64,000 nt of DNA from Methylobacterium sp. E-005. GTDB lineage: Bacteria; Pseudomonadota; Alphaproteobacteria; Rhizobiales; Beijerinckiaceae. Shown piece after piece: positions 15,744 to 24,724 of this stretch. Each line of letters starts with the position of its first letter. Positions within the stretch are counted from its first letter, which is position 1. The stretch lies in the NCBI RefSeq assembly GCF_022829725.1, contig NZ_JAKSYG010000226.1:88394-152393 (forward strand), written 5' to 3'. The translations under genes and the position numbers were made by a program. The notes below the pieces were generated by a model. The model was not told the DNA's origin. It made no database searches and saw only the letters and a list, made by a program, of their open reading frames with translations.

Positions 15744-16904
15744 ATGATCCGACGCCTCACCCTGATCTCTGCGGGCTTCCTCGCCCTGGCTGCGATGCCG
15801 GCCGCCGCGCAGGCGCCGGTGCGGATCGGTCTCTCGGCTCCGCTCTCCGGTCCGGACGCCGCCTTCGGGCAGGGCCTTCGACAGGGAGCCGAGCAGGCTG
15901 TGGCCGATCTGAACCGCGCCGCTGGGGGGCGCCCCAGGCTGGTTCTGGTGCCCGCAGACGATGCCGGAGAGGCCAAGCAGGCCGTCGCAATCGCCCGAAA
16001 GCTGACGGCGGACGGGATACGTGTCGTGGTCGGGCCATTCGAATCCGGCGCTGTCGCCGCCGCGTCGCCCGTCTACGAGGATGCCGGGGCCGTGCTCGTC
16101 ACGACGGGCGCGACCTATGCGCCGCTTACCGGCCGGGGCCTCTGGAACGTCTTTCGGCTGGCGCCGACCGATGCGCAGCAGGGCCGGGCCGCCGGGGCCT
16201 ACCTCGCCAAAGCGTTCGCCGGACGCCGGGTCGGCATCCTCAACGACCGCTCGACCTTCGGCCGCGGCCTCGCCGACGCGGTGGCGGCGCAGTTGAAGCA
16301 GTCCGGCGCGCCGGAGGTGCTGTTCGACAGTTTCCCCCGCGGAACCCGCGACTTCTCGGACCTCGTCGCCCGGCTGACGGCGGCGCGGGTCGAGGCGGTG
16401 TATGTCGGCGGCTTGGCCCCCGAGGTTGCCACTCTGCTGCATGCGATGCGGCAGGCCGGGCTCGGCGCCACCCTGGTGGCGGGCGATGGGATCCTCGATC
16501 CGAGCTTCGCAACGGTGGCTGGCCCGGCGGGGGAGGGGACCGTCATGACGCTTGCGCCCGATTCGCCGCGCCTGCCCGACCCTCGGGGCGGGAAGCCGGT
16601 CGCGCGCAGCCCCGAAGCGGACAGCGTGGCGGCTCAAGCCTATGCGGCGGTGGAACTGCTTTACCGCGCGGTCGAGCGCGCCCGCGCGGCCGATCCGAAG
16701 ACCGGCCGGATCACTGACGCCCGCAAGATCGCCGAGGCGTTGCGCAACGATCCGCCCATCCGCACGATCCTCGGGCCGATCGGCTTCGATCCACGAGGAG
16801 ATCGGATCGGGGATCGCGCTGGCGGTCCCGTCGTGCTGCGGGTGTGGCGGCGGACGCCGGATGGCCGACTCGACTATGCCGGTCACGAGCCGGCCGAGCC
16901 GTGA
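15744..16904 (+). CDS. ABC transporter substrate-binding protein, Leu/Ile/Val (type 1) family
   Basis: A 386-residue exported binding protein. Residues 1-23 form a Sec signal peptide ending AMPAAAQA. The mature start VRIGLSAPLSGPDAAFGQGLRQGAEQAV is typical of branched-chain amino acid binding proteins, followed by VVGPFESGAVAAASPVY, RGLWNVFRLAPTD and VGILNDRSTFGRGLADAV. It would bind amino acids or amides in the periplasm. No liv permease or ATPase gene lies near it, so it is an orphan, perhaps serving a distant transporter or a sensor. It is divergent from the aminotransferase gene. Confidence 0.88.
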   Translation: MIRRLTLISAGFLALAAMPAAAQAPVRIGLSAPLSGPDAAFGQGLRQGAEQAVADLNRAAGGRPRLVLVPADDAGEAKQAVAIARKLTADGIRVVVGPFESGAVAAASPVYEDAGAVLVTTGATYAPLTGRGLWNVFRLAPTDAQQGRAAGAYLAKAFAGRRVGILNDRSTFGRGLADAVAAQLKQSGAPEVLFDSFPRGTRDFSDLVARLTAARVEAVYVGGLAPEVATLLHAMRQAGLGATLVAGDGILDPSFATVAGPAGEGTVMTLAPDSPRLPDPRGGKPVARSPEADSVAAQAYAAVELLYRAVERARAADPKTGRITDARKIAEALRNDPPIRTILGPIGFDPRGDRIGDRAGGPVVLRVWRRTPDGRLDYAGHEPAEP

Positions 16905-17115
16905 AAGCCGGTCAATCGTGTCGATGACCGAACTGTAAGACACCGCCGTGACTTGCGGCGGGTTCCTGCGGCGACTAAATGCAAGCGTGCTGCTGAGCTG
17001 GCGCGGGCGGTCCGTCGGATCGGATCCGCGCCCTGCGGCGTTTCCCGAGCTCGATCATAAACCGAGACGTATTGCCGGAACGCCTGCTGCCGGACGGTCC
17101 GACTGGAGAAGGTGC

Positions 17116-17391
17116 ATGGCAAAAGAAGAATTGATGCAGTTCGATGGTCTCGTCATCGAGATCCTGCCGGATGCGCGCTACCGCGTGCAGCTCGACCAGG
17201 GCCACGAGATCGTGGCCTACACGGCCGGCAAGATGAAGAAGAACCGCATCAAGACGCTGGCGGGTGATCGGGTGACGGTCGAGATGTCGCCCTACGATCT
17301 CGAGAAGGGCCGCCTCGTGTTCCGCCACAAGGACGAGCGCTCCTCCGGACCGCGTCCGCCCGTCCGCGGCGGCCAGTTCCGCCGCCGTTGA
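17116..17391 (+). CDS. infA: Translation initiation factor IF-1
   Basis: A 91-residue S1/OB-fold protein. MAKEELMQFDGLVIEILPD, YRVQLDQGHEIVAYTAGKM, KNRIKTLAGDRVTVEMSPYD and KGRLVFRHK follow IF-1 through its whole length of about 72 residues. An extra tail of about 18 residues rich in Arg and Pro (ending RGGQFRRR) follows. IF-1 binds the A site of the 30S subunit during initiation. GGAGAAGG lies 4 nt before the ATG. The tail and QFDGLV in place of the usual EF/EMxG start hint that it may be a second IF-1 paralogue. It overlaps the next gene by 4 bp. Confidence 0.9.
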   Translation: MAKEELMQFDGLVIEILPDARYRVQLDQGHEIVAYTAGKMKKNRIKTLAGDRVTVEMSPYDLEKGRLVFRHKDERSSGPRPPVRGGQFRRR

Positions 17392-18329
17392 CCATTGAGC
17401 GGGCGGCGCGCGCTTCGTCGGCCGCACCCGCCTACGGTCTGCTCACGCTCACGGCGCTGCTCTGGGCCGGGAACGCGGTCACCAGCCGCTGGGCGCCGGG
17501 GCACATCTCGCCTCAGGTCATCACGACGTTGCGCTGGATGGTGGCCTGCGCGGTGCTCGTGCCCTTCGCAGGGCGCAAGCTCGCCGCGGAGTGGCCGCTG
17601 TTGCGCCCGCACTGGCTGCGCATCCTGTTGATGGGTGGCCTGGGCTACACGGCCTTCAACTGCCTGTTCTATGCCGCCGGTAGGTATACCGGAGCGATCA
17701 ACCTCGCCCTGTTCCAGGGGGCGATCCCGGTTCTGGTGATCGTCCTGAACCGTGTCGCCTATCGAATCCCGGTCACCGCCGGGCAGATGGCGGGCGTGGT
17801 CCTCACGCTGGTCGGTGCAGGCTTGGCGGCGACCCATGGCGATCTGGCCGTCCTCACACACCTTGCCTTCAACCGCGGCGATGTTCTGGTGTTCGGCGCC
17901 TGCCTGCTCTACGCGGGCTACACGATCTTCCTGCCGACCCGGCCGAAGGTCTCGGGGCTGGCCTTCTTCGCAGCGATGGCGGTTGCCGCGCTGCTGACCT
18001 CGCTGCCGCCCTTGGCCGTCGAATGGGCAAGCGGGCATTCCGTCTGGCCGGGCCCGGAAGGCTGGGCCATGGTGGCCTTCGTCGGCCTCGGGCCCTCGCT
18101 GCTGGCGCAGCTCTTCTTCATGCGCGGGGTGGAACTGATCGGCCCGAACCGGGCCGGTCTGTTCGTCAACCTCGTGCCGATCTTCGGCGCGATCCTCGCC
18201 GTCCTGCTGGTCGGCGAGCCGTTCGGGGCGACGGAAGGCATCGCCCTGGCACTGGTGCTCGGCGGCATCGCCTGCGCCGAGCGGTTGAAGCCGGGGCGGG
18301 CCGTCGGGCCCGCGCCGGAGGCCGCTTAG
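17388..18329 (+). CDS. EamA-family (DMT superfamily) transporter
   Basis: A 313-residue inner-membrane protein with about ten hydrophobic helices arranged as two EamA repeats. Typical segments are LTLTALLWAGNAVTSRWAPG at the first helix, INLALFQGAIPVLVIVLN, and GPNRAGLFVNLVPIFGAILAVLLVGEP near the end of the second repeat. Family members export amino acids or small metabolites. The start is a TTG that overlaps the infA stop region by 4 bp, implying translational coupling to infA, an unusual partner for a transporter. The substrate is unknown. Confidence 0.85.
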   Translation: MTIERAARASSAAPAYGLLTLTALLWAGNAVTSRWAPGHISPQVITTLRWMVACAVLVPFAGRKLAAEWPLLRPHWLRILLMGGLGYTAFNCLFYAAGRYTGAINLALFQGAIPVLVIVLNRVAYRIPVTAGQMAGVVLTLVGAGLAATHGDLAVLTHLAFNRGDVLVFGACLLYAGYTIFLPTRPKVSGLAFFAAMAVAALLTSLPPLAVEWASGHSVWPGPEGWAMVAFVGLGPSLLAQLFFMRGVELIGPNRAGLFVNLVPIFGAILAVLLVGEPFGATEGIALALVLGGIACAERLKPGRAVGPAPEAA

Positions 18330-18334
18330 AGTAC

Positions 18335-18401
18335 CTCACAAAACTCCCGTTCACCGGGAGGTCTCCCTCTGACCGCGACAGCGCAGCGGGAGTCTTTTGA
18401 G
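18335..18401. terminator. Bidirectional terminator-like hairpin between converging genes
   Basis: CTCACAAAACTCCCG (18335-18349) and CGGGAGTCTTTTGAG (18387-18401) pair at 13 of 15 positions, giving a GC stem flanked by A and T runs on either side, as expected for a terminator working both ways. A smaller CTCCCG/CGGGAG hairpin is nested in the left half. It sits between the EamA gene and the converging small exported-protein gene. Confidence 0.6.
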
Positions 18402-18407
18402 AGGCTC

Positions 18408-18710
18408 TTACTCGCAGACGCGGACGCGGCGGATATAGACGTCGCCGTAGGGATCGACGGTCCGGCGGCGCTCGAAGTGGCAGACCGGGCCGTAATCCTC
18501 CTCGACGTAGACCGGCGGCGGGGCGCGGTAGACCGGGCGACCCGGGTAATAGCCGTTGTTGGCCGACGCGATCGCGCCGCCGACCGCGAGGCCACCGAGC
18601 ACGCCGAGGGCGGCCGCGCCGCCGGCGCCGATGCCGTCACGAGCCTGGGCGGCCGGCGCCAGCGTGGCGAGGCTCCCGACGACAAGGCTCGTCGCGAGTA
18701 GGTACTTCAT
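18408..18710 (-). CDS. Small exported Gly-rich protein, function unknown
   Basis: A 100-residue protein. Residues 1-23 form a Sec signal peptide (MKYLLATSLVVGSLATLAPAAQA). A Gly/Ala-rich hydrophobic stretch, GAGGAAALGVLGGLAVGGAIA, follows and may span or insert in a membrane, then a Tyr/Pro-rich region (GYYPGRPVYRAPPPVYVEE) and a short tail with two cysteines about 22 residues apart (VCHFERRR and VRVCE) that could form a disulfide in the periplasm. I do not recognise a named family. Similar small Gly-zipper-like secreted proteins are frequent in Hyphomicrobiales. Confidence 0.75.
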   Translation of the reverse strand: MKYLLATSLVVGSLATLAPAAQARDGIGAGGAAALGVLGGLAVGGAIASANNGYYPGRPVYRAPPPVYVEEDYGPVCHFERRRTVDPYGDVYIRRVRVCE

Positions 18711-18877
18711 GACATCCCCCTGGAAGCAGGCGATTCGTGCCGTTCATCGGCACAATCCCGCTAGCACACCTCAGCTTTGGGGCGTTTGTTCGGCCACACA
18801 TGGGAGTGTTCGGCGGCTTGACGTGGGGTGTTCCGCCGCACCACACCCGTTGGGACAGGCGCACAGCGGAGGCCGGC

Positions 18878-19483
18878 ATGGTGACACGGGGTTTCGTCGG
18901 GCGCAGGCAGCCGCCCGAGACCGGCGCCCGGCTGCCGCCGGGCCAGTACCTGACCGACGATTTCCCGATCCTGCAGATCGGCCCGAACCCGACGGTCGAT
19001 CTCGCCACGTGGCAGTTCACACTGCGCGAGGGCTCCCGGCCGATCAAGACGTGGAGTTGGGATGCGTTCGAGGCGCTGCCCCGGACCACGTGGCACGGGG
19101 ATATCCACTGCGTCACCAAATGGTCGAAGTTCGACACCGCCTGGGAGGGCGTGAGCTTCGACGATCTGCTGGCGGATGCCGGTATTTCGGCGCCGACGCC
19201 GTTCCTGCTGGCGGAATCCTACGACGACTATACCACCAACGTGCCGGTGACCGATCTTGTCGGTGGCCGGGCCCTGGTGGCGACGCGCTATGCCGGCCAG
19301 CCGATCCATCCGGACCATGGCGGACCGGCGCGGCTCTTCGTGCCGCATCTCTACTTCTGGAAAAGCGCCAAATGGCTGAAGGGCCTGCGCTTCACCACGA
19401 GCGACACCGCCGGCTTCTGGGAGCTGCGCGGCTATCACATGTACGGGGATCCCTGGCGTGAGCAGCGCTACACCGGTGACTGA
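18878..19483 (+). CDS. Sulfite oxidase-like molybdopterin oxidoreductase
   Basis: A 201-residue soluble protein of the sulfite oxidase/YedY molybdenum-cofactor fold. The Mo-ligand cysteine is C78 in HGDIHCVTKWSKFDTAWEGV, followed by the cofactor-binding segments YDDYTTNVPV, ARYAGQPIHPDHGGPARLFVPHLYFWKSAKW and the C-terminal FWELRGYHMYGDPW. No Tat or Sec signal is visible, so it is probably cytoplasmic. The ATG at 18878 has GGAGG 6 nt upstream; the frame is open further 5' but lacks family similarity. It overlaps the next gene, a flavin reductase, by 26 bp, and the pair probably forms an electron-transfer couple with unknown substrate. Confidence 0.88.
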   Translation: MVTRGFVGRRQPPETGARLPPGQYLTDDFPILQIGPNPTVDLATWQFTLREGSRPIKTWSWDAFEALPRTTWHGDIHCVTKWSKFDTAWEGVSFDDLLADAGISAPTPFLLAESYDDYTTNVPVTDLVGGRALVATRYAGQPIHPDHGGPARLFVPHLYFWKSAKWLKGLRFTTSDTAGFWELRGYHMYGDPWREQRYTGD

Positions 19484-20195
19484 GCCGATCGTCTTCCGCT
19501 GGCACCGGGCTGAGATCGCCGGAATTGCCCTGGCCACGCCCCACGTCACCAGCGTGCGGCTGCGCTGCCCGCTGGCCGAGAGCTACCGGGCGGGCCAGCA
19601 TGTCGATGTCCGGCTCACTGCCGAGGACGGCTATCAGGCCCAGCGCAGCTACTCGGTCGCCTCGGCCCAGGACGGCAGCGGCACCCTGGAGCTCCTGATC
19701 GAGGGTCTGCCGGATGGCGAGGTCTCGGGTTGGTTCACAACCGTCGCGCAGGTCGGCGATCAGGTCGAATTGCGCGGGCCGATCGGTGGCTCCTTCTCGT
19801 GGGACGGCCCGGATGGGGGGCCGCTGCTCCTCGGCGGCGGCGGCTCCGGCGTGGTGCCGCTGCTGGCCATGCTGCGGCGGCGGGCGCAGGGCTGGCGCGG
19901 GATTCCGGCGGCGTTGATCTACTCCGTCCACACCCGGGCAGAGGCGATCGCGCTCCCCGAGCTGGAACGGCTGGCGGCGGAGGATCCGGGCTTCTCGCTC
20001 CACCTCGCGACCACGCGCGAGGCCGGCGGGAAACGGATCGATGCCGGCCTCATCGCCGAGGCGTTGCGCCGGACCGGGCCGCCGGGCAAAGTGTTTCTCT
20101 GCGGCTCGAACCGCTTCGTGGCGGCGGCCTCCGACCTGATCGTGGCCGCCGGCGTGGCACCGGGGGTGATCCGGACGGAGCGCTTCGGGGCCTGA
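19458..20195 (+). CDS. Ferredoxin-NADP reductase-like FAD/NAD(P)-binding protein
   Basis: A 245-residue reductase with a GTG start. The FAD domain shows YRAGQHVDVRL, the RSYSVAS flavin motif and IEGLPDGEVSGWF, and the NAD(P) domain shows GGPLLLGGGGSGVVPLLAMLR and a C-terminal KVFLCGSNRFVAAAS. There is no iron-sulfur domain. It starts inside the end of the molybdopterin oxidoreductase gene, so it most likely supplies or removes electrons for that enzyme, by analogy with reductase and Mo-enzyme pairs. Confidence 0.87.
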   Translation: MSSATPVTEPIVFRWHRAEIAGIALATPHVTSVRLRCPLAESYRAGQHVDVRLTAEDGYQAQRSYSVASAQDGSGTLELLIEGLPDGEVSGWFTTVAQVGDQVELRGPIGGSFSWDGPDGGPLLLGGGGSGVVPLLAMLRRRAQGWRGIPAALIYSVHTRAEAIALPELERLAAEDPGFSLHLATTREAGGKRIDAGLIAEALRRTGPPGKVFLCGSNRFVAAASDLIVAAGVAPGVIRTERFGA

Positions 20196-20347
20196 GCGCT
20201 GGACGAGCGCTTCCGCAATTCCGTCTTAGCGAGCGAAGCGCAGAGCTCCAGCAGCGCGACGTTCACCGTTGTCTCGCTGGCCAAGGTTGCTCCGTTCCCC
20301 AAGGCGGGACCGCGTGCATCGTCCGAATCACCCGAACAGCGGTCGTG

Positions 20348-21442
20348 TTACGGGCTGAAGATCAGCACGAGGTAGACGAAGAACAGCACGAGGTGCACCG
20401 CCCCTTCCAGCACCGTGGTGCGCGTGCCGGAGAATGTCTGGGCGCTGAGGATCAGCGTGACCGCGAGCAGGGTCATTTCGGTCGGCTTGAGCCCGAGCAC
20501 CACGGTCTGGCCGGTGAGCAGCCCGATGGCCAGGACGGCCGGCACGGTGAGTCCGACCGTCGAGGTCGCCGCGCCCAGGCACAGGTTGATCGCCCGCTGC
20601 AATTCGTTGCGCGCCACCGCCTTCAGCGCCGAAATTCCCTCCGGCGTAAACACGATGGCGGCGATCAGCACGCCGCCGAGCGCCGAGGGGGCGCCGAGGG
20701 CCGCGATGCCGTGGTCGAGGATCACCGCGAGGCTCTTGGCCAGGATGACGATCGGCACGACGTTGGCCAGCAGCAGGCCGATATGCTTGGCGATGCCGCC
20801 ACCCGATCCGTGGGTGGCGTCGTCCTCGGAGTCTGCGTCCCGGGCCTCCGCGTCGATGAAGAACTCGCTGTGGCGGCCGGTCTGGATCAGCAAGAACACG
20901 CCGTACAACGTCAGGGTGAACACCGAGAACGCCACGGCCTGGAGGGTCGTCAGCGAGCCGTCGCTCGTCGAGCTCGTGAAGTTCGGGATGATCAGCGCGA
21001 TCGTTGTGAGCGGGATGATCACCGATAGGAAGGCGGATGCGCCCTGCAGGTTGTAGCGCTGCTGGTGATGGCGGAGGCCGCCGACCAGCAATCCGAGCCC
21101 GACCACGCCGTTCAGCACGATCATCAGCACGGCGAACATCGTGTCGCGGCCGAGCGTCGGCGCGTCCTTGGCCGAGAGCATCACGGCCGAGATCAGCGCC
21201 ACCTCGATGATCACGATGGAGAGCGTCAGGACCAGGGTGCCGAGGGGCTCGCCCAGACGATGGGCGATCGCCTCCGCCTCGTGCACGACACCGAAGGCGG
21301 ACCAGACGATCACCGCCAGCAGCCACGCGAACAGCCCACCGGCGACGAGGGGCTGCGACAGGTCGGCGAGCCAGCCCTTGCCGAACCAAGCGAAGGCAAG
21401 AACCGTCGCCCAGGCCACCGCCACGCGAAGCAGTGCAATCAT
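20348..21442 (-). CDS. chaA: Calcium/cation-proton antiporter, ChaA type
   Basis: A 364-residue membrane protein, close to the length of E. coli ChaA. It has about eleven hydrophobic helices in two related halves, each with the acidic exchange motif of the CaCA superfamily: VVHEAEAIAHRLGEPLGTL then IEVALISAVML in the first half, and FTPEGISALKAVARNELQRAINLCLGAATSTVGL in the second. A charged loop (EARDADSEDDATHG) separates them. ChaA extrudes Ca, Na or K in exchange for protons and helps at alkaline pH or high salt. Confidence 0.88.
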   Translation of the reverse strand: MIALLRVAVAWATVLAFAWFGKGWLADLSQPLVAGGLFAWLLAVIVWSAFGVVHEAEAIAHRLGEPLGTLVLTLSIVIIEVALISAVMLSAKDAPTLGRDTMFAVLMIVLNGVVGLGLLVGGLRHHQQRYNLQGASAFLSVIIPLTTIALIIPNFTSSTSDGSLTTLQAVAFSVFTLTLYGVFLLIQTGRHSEFFIDAEARDADSEDDATHGSGGGIAKHIGLLLANVVPIVILAKSLAVILDHGIAALGAPSALGGVLIAAIVFTPEGISALKAVARNELQRAINLCLGAATSTVGLTVPAVLAIGLLTGQTVVLGLKPTEMTLLAVTLILSAQTFSGTRTTVLEGAVHLVLFFVYLVLIFSP

Positions 21443-21701
21443 GTCGGTGTCGGTCTCCTGGTCGTGCCGTGTCGAAGACGCATGGCGCGGGACTTGACGC
21501 TTTTTTTAGGTCGGACGCTCGTGGATGCTAGGGGCGCCGCCCTCGGGATGTGTGCGCAACCGCCCTATGCTGCGGCGGGAGTGGTCAGCACGCCCAATTG
21601 GCGTTACCTTCTCCCAATCTGAATAAAGTCCGGCGCCTGAACCCTCCGCCGCGCGATGGCGCGCAGTCGAGCGCGGCGCGGCCGTTGAGAGTCTCCGAAG
21701 C

Positions 21702-23453
21702 TTGCCTTTCCCGACCCTGCCCGCCCCCCTCGCGCGGGCCCTATCCGACCGCGGCTACGCCGATCCCACCCCGGTCCAGGCCGCGGTGCTGGAGGCGGCC
21801 GCCGGCGACCGCGACCTCCTCGTCTCGGCCCAGACGGGGTCTGGCAAGACCGTGGCGTACGGCCTTGCCATGGCCGGCATGCTCTTCGGCGATGCCGAGA
21901 TGCTGCCGCCCGCCGGAGCGCCGCTCGCCCTGGTGATCGCGCCCACCCGGGAACTGGCGCTGCAGGTCCAGCGCGAGCTGTTCTGGCTCTACGGTCCGGC
22001 CGGCGGCCGGATCGCCGCCTGCGTCGGCGGCATGGATCCCCGCCGCGAGAGCCGGATGCTGGCCGAGGGCACCCATATCGTGGTCGGCACGCCGGGCCGG
22101 CTGCGTGACCATCTGGAGCGGCGCAACCTCGATCCCACGGCGCTACGCGCCGTGGTGCTCGACGAGGCCGACGAGATGCTCGACCTCGGCTTCCGGGAGG
22201 ACATCGAGTTCATCCTCTCGGCGACGCCGCCGGAGCGGGCGACCTACCTGTTCTCCGCGACCCTGCCGAAGGCAATCGAATCGCTGGCCGAACGCTACCA
22301 GCGCGACGCCCTTCGGCTCGCGATCAAGAGCGAGACCCGGGGCCACGCCGACATCGCCTATCGGGCGGTGCGGATCATGCCGCGGGAGACCGAGCACGTG
22401 GTGCTCAACCTCCTGCGCGAAGCCGATGCCGCGACCGCGATCGTGTTCTGCAACACCCGCAACGCCGTGCGCCACCTTCAGGCGAACCTGACCGAGCGCG
22501 GCTTCTCCGTCGTCGCGCTCTCGGGCGAGCTCGGTCAGGGCGAGCGCAACGCCGCGCTTCAGGCCTTGCGCGACGGCCGTGCCCGGGTCTGCGTCGCCAC
22601 CGATGTCGCCGCCCGCGGCATCGACCTGCCGTCGTTGAGCCTCGTGATTCACGCCGATCTGCCGCATGACGCGGAGGTGCTGCAGCACCGCAGCGGGCGC
22701 ACAGGCCGGGCCGGGCGCAAGGGCACTTCGGTGCTGCTGATCCCGAATTCCCGGCGGCGTCGGGCCGAGCAGATGTTCGCCATCGCCAAGGTCAGCCCCG
22801 AATGGTCGGGGCCGCCCTCCGCCGACGAGATCCGCCGGCTCGACGGCGAGCGCATGCTCTCCGACCCGCTCTTCGCCGAGCCGCCCGCCGAGGAGGATGT
22901 CGCGCTGGCCGAAACGCTCCTCGCCGGCAAGAGCCCGGAGGAACTCGCCGCGTTGCTGGCCCGGGTCTACCGCACCCGTCTGCCGGCCCCTGAGGAGGTC
23001 AGCGATCCCGGGGAGGGGCGCACACCGCGGGGCGAGCGGCCGACCTACGATCCGATGGATCCGGAGCGGATCGCCGCCATGGGGCCGGCGGTCTGGTTCC
23101 GGCTCAACCTCGGCCGCCGCGACAACGCGGATCCGCGCCGTCTTCTGCCGATGCTCACCCGCCGGGGCGGGATCGACCGCCAGGAGATCGGGGCGATCCG
23201 GATCTTCGACCGCGAGACCAAGTTCGAGGTCCGCGGCAATGCGGCGGCGCGCTTCGCCGATGCCTTCGCCCGGAACGGCTCGCCGGAGATTCAGGTGGAA
23301 GCCCTGGCGGGGGAAGGCGCACCGGCCGAACGGCCGGGCCGCGGCGGCCCGAAGGGGTTCGCGAGCCCGCGCGCCGGAAAGCATCAGCGGAAGGTTGATC
23401 GGACCGGGCCGCGGCCGGAGGACAAGCCGGGCCGGCATTCGGGCCGCGGCTGA
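21702..23453 (+). CDS. DEAD-box ATP-dependent RNA helicase, DbpA-like
   Basis: A 583-residue RNA helicase. Motifs in order are Q motif DPTPVQ (21-26), motif I AQTGSGKT (43-50), PTRELA (81-86), GG and TPGR, DEAD (154-157), SAT (185-187), ARGIDLPSL and HRSGRTGRAG. After the core comes a C-terminal domain with FRLNLGRRDNADPRRLLPML and GAIRIFDRETKFEV, the pattern of the DbpA RNA-binding domain that recognises 23S rRNA, then a basic Gly/Pro tail. It probably acts in large-subunit assembly or at low temperature. The start is a TTG at 21702; no better ATG lies nearby and no strong ribosome site is visible. Confidence 0.9.
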   Translation: MPFPTLPAPLARALSDRGYADPTPVQAAVLEAAAGDRDLLVSAQTGSGKTVAYGLAMAGMLFGDAEMLPPAGAPLALVIAPTRELALQVQRELFWLYGPAGGRIAACVGGMDPRRESRMLAEGTHIVVGTPGRLRDHLERRNLDPTALRAVVLDEADEMLDLGFREDIEFILSATPPERATYLFSATLPKAIESLAERYQRDALRLAIKSETRGHADIAYRAVRIMPRETEHVVLNLLREADAATAIVFCNTRNAVRHLQANLTERGFSVVALSGELGQGERNAALQALRDGRARVCVATDVAARGIDLPSLSLVIHADLPHDAEVLQHRSGRTGRAGRKGTSVLLIPNSRRRRAEQMFAIAKVSPEWSGPPSADEIRRLDGERMLSDPLFAEPPAEEDVALAETLLAGKSPEELAALLARVYRTRLPAPEEVSDPGEGRTPRGERPTYDPMDPERIAAMGPAVWFRLNLGRRDNADPRRLLPMLTRRGGIDRQEIGAIRIFDRETKFEVRGNAAARFADAFARNGSPEIQVEALAGEGAPAERPGRGGPKGFASPRAGKHQRKVDRTGPRPEDKPGRHSGRG

Positions 23454-23508
23454 GGCGGCATCGGGCTCCTTGAGGGACCCCGTTCTCGGTTGCAATTCCA
23501 ACCCGCAA

Positions 23509-23621
23509 CCTCATCTCGAGGTGCGGGCGCGAGCGACCGCTTCGAAGGACCCCTCCAGCCAGCCCTACGATCCCGGGAACCCTCCCTCGAGGCCCGCTGA
23601 CGCGGGCACGTCAGGATGAGG
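23509..23621. repeat. Decayed dispersed intergenic repeat
   Basis: CCTCATCTCGAGGTGCGGGCG and a far arm ending TCAGGATGAGG (CCTCATC at 23509-23515 against GATGAGG at 23615-23621) with the internal CTTCGAAGGACCCC recall the alphaproteobacterial CCTCATCCTGAGG...CTCGAAGGA repeat. It fills the gap between the converging helicase and Pro/Ala-rich protein genes. Confidence 0.5.
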
Positions 23622-23685
23622 GTGTGGGTGGAAAAGCCTTCGTTTCAGGGCCGCGCGTGTCCGCGCCTCGTGCGGGGACGACGAC

Positions 23686-24522
23686 TCAGAACACGCTCTT
23701 CACGGCATCGCCGAGGGCGTCGACGCTCTCCTTCAGCTTGCGACCGGCGGGCGCCAGCGACGGCAGCTTGATCCCGAGCACTTCCGTCTCCTCGGGCTCC
23801 GCGGCCTCGGCCTGCGCGACGGTGGCGGTGCCGGGACGCTTGGCCTTCTCGGCCTTCTCGGCCGTCTTCACCGGCCCCGGCTTGGCGGCGACGGCCTTGG
23901 GCGCGGCTTTCGGGGCCTTCTCCAGCACGGCCGTTGCCGGGGCGACCGGCTTGGGAGCCGGCTCGACCAGCATGCGGGCCCGCACCGTCTCGGAAGCGCG
24001 GGGCGCCTGGAGCAACGCCGTTCGGCTCGGCGGAAGCGGCACGACCTGACGGCTCGCCGTGAGCGGTACGACCGGTGTCGGGGTCGGGATGCGCCGGGCC
24101 GGCGGGACGGCGGCCTCCGCGGCCTTGGCGGGTGGCGCGGCTTTAGCGGGCGGCGTGGCCGGGATCCTGCTCGCCGCCGCTTGGGTGAACGTGTCAGGCA
24201 GCGCGGCCATGCGCGGTGCCGGCGCCGCCGGTTCAGTCGGATTCGCTTCGGGGGCCGAGGCCGCGACGGTTCCCGCTACGGCCGGAAGCCCGTCCTTCAA
24301 GTCGGGCCAGTCTTCAGCCCGGCCCGGGGCGGCGCTGATCTTCATCGGGGGCGGCGCGGCGAGCCCGGCCATCAGCGTCGAGGCGGCGACACCGAAGCCG
24401 CCGAGCACACCGATCCCGGCCAGCCCGAACAGAACGAAGCGCACGTTGAGCGCACGGCGCGGTGGCGTTGCCGGCATCCGGGTCTCTCGGGTCTCAGAGG
24501 GGTCCAGAGCGAGGTCGATCAT
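23686..24522 (-). CDS. Membrane-anchored Pro/Ala/Lys-rich protein, function unknown
   Basis: A 278-residue protein. After a short cytoplasmic N terminus (MIDLALDPSETRETRMPATP) there is one transmembrane helix near residues 30-52 (FVLFGLAGIGVLGGFGVAA), then a long low-complexity, presumably periplasmic, region of Pro, Ala, Lys and Thr (for example AAPPAKAAEAAVPPARR and KAEKAKRPGTATVAQ), and a short folded-looking tail PSLAPAGRKLKESVDALGDAVKSVF. The layout suits a spacer that reaches across the periplasm. The ATG at 24522 is chosen because the further upstream open frame has no coding character. It is divergent from the two-component gene pair. Confidence 0.7.
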   Translation of the reverse strand: MIDLALDPSETRETRMPATPPRRALNVRFVLFGLAGIGVLGGFGVAASTLMAGLAAPPPMKISAAPGRAEDWPDLKDGLPAVAGTVAASAPEANPTEPAAPAPRMAALPDTFTQAAASRIPATPPAKAAPPAKAAEAAVPPARRIPTPTPVVPLTASRQVVPLPPSRTALLQAPRASETVRARMLVEPAPKPVAPATAVLEKAPKAAPKAVAAKPGPVKTAEKAEKAKRPGTATVAQAEAAEPEETEVLGIKLPSLAPAGRKLKESVDALGDAVKSVF

Positions 24523-24724
24523 GGTCTGGGGTCTCTGACACGATGCACGACGCGCGCGACCGGGCCCCCCATGACCGATCGCCTTCCTCCATCGCGTGGA
24601 TGCGGTTCGACTCTGCTGTCGGTAGAGGAGCCGCAATACGGCGCAATGATGTCGGTCTGAAGTCTGGGCGTGGCCAGTCGAGCCACCTCTATCCACAAGT
24701 TATGCAGCAACCGCTTAACGAACC

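Noticed and set aside
15510..16943. N-terminal extension of the aminotransferase frame to an 879-residue protein
   Set aside because: The extra part is antisense to the binding-protein gene, lacks family similarity, and the ATG at 15509 matches the usual aminotransferase start.
20196..20347. Possible REP-like repeat between the reductase and antiporter genes
   Set aside because: Segments such as GCGAGCGAAGCGCAGAGC recall known repeats, but no complementary arm could be aligned convincingly.
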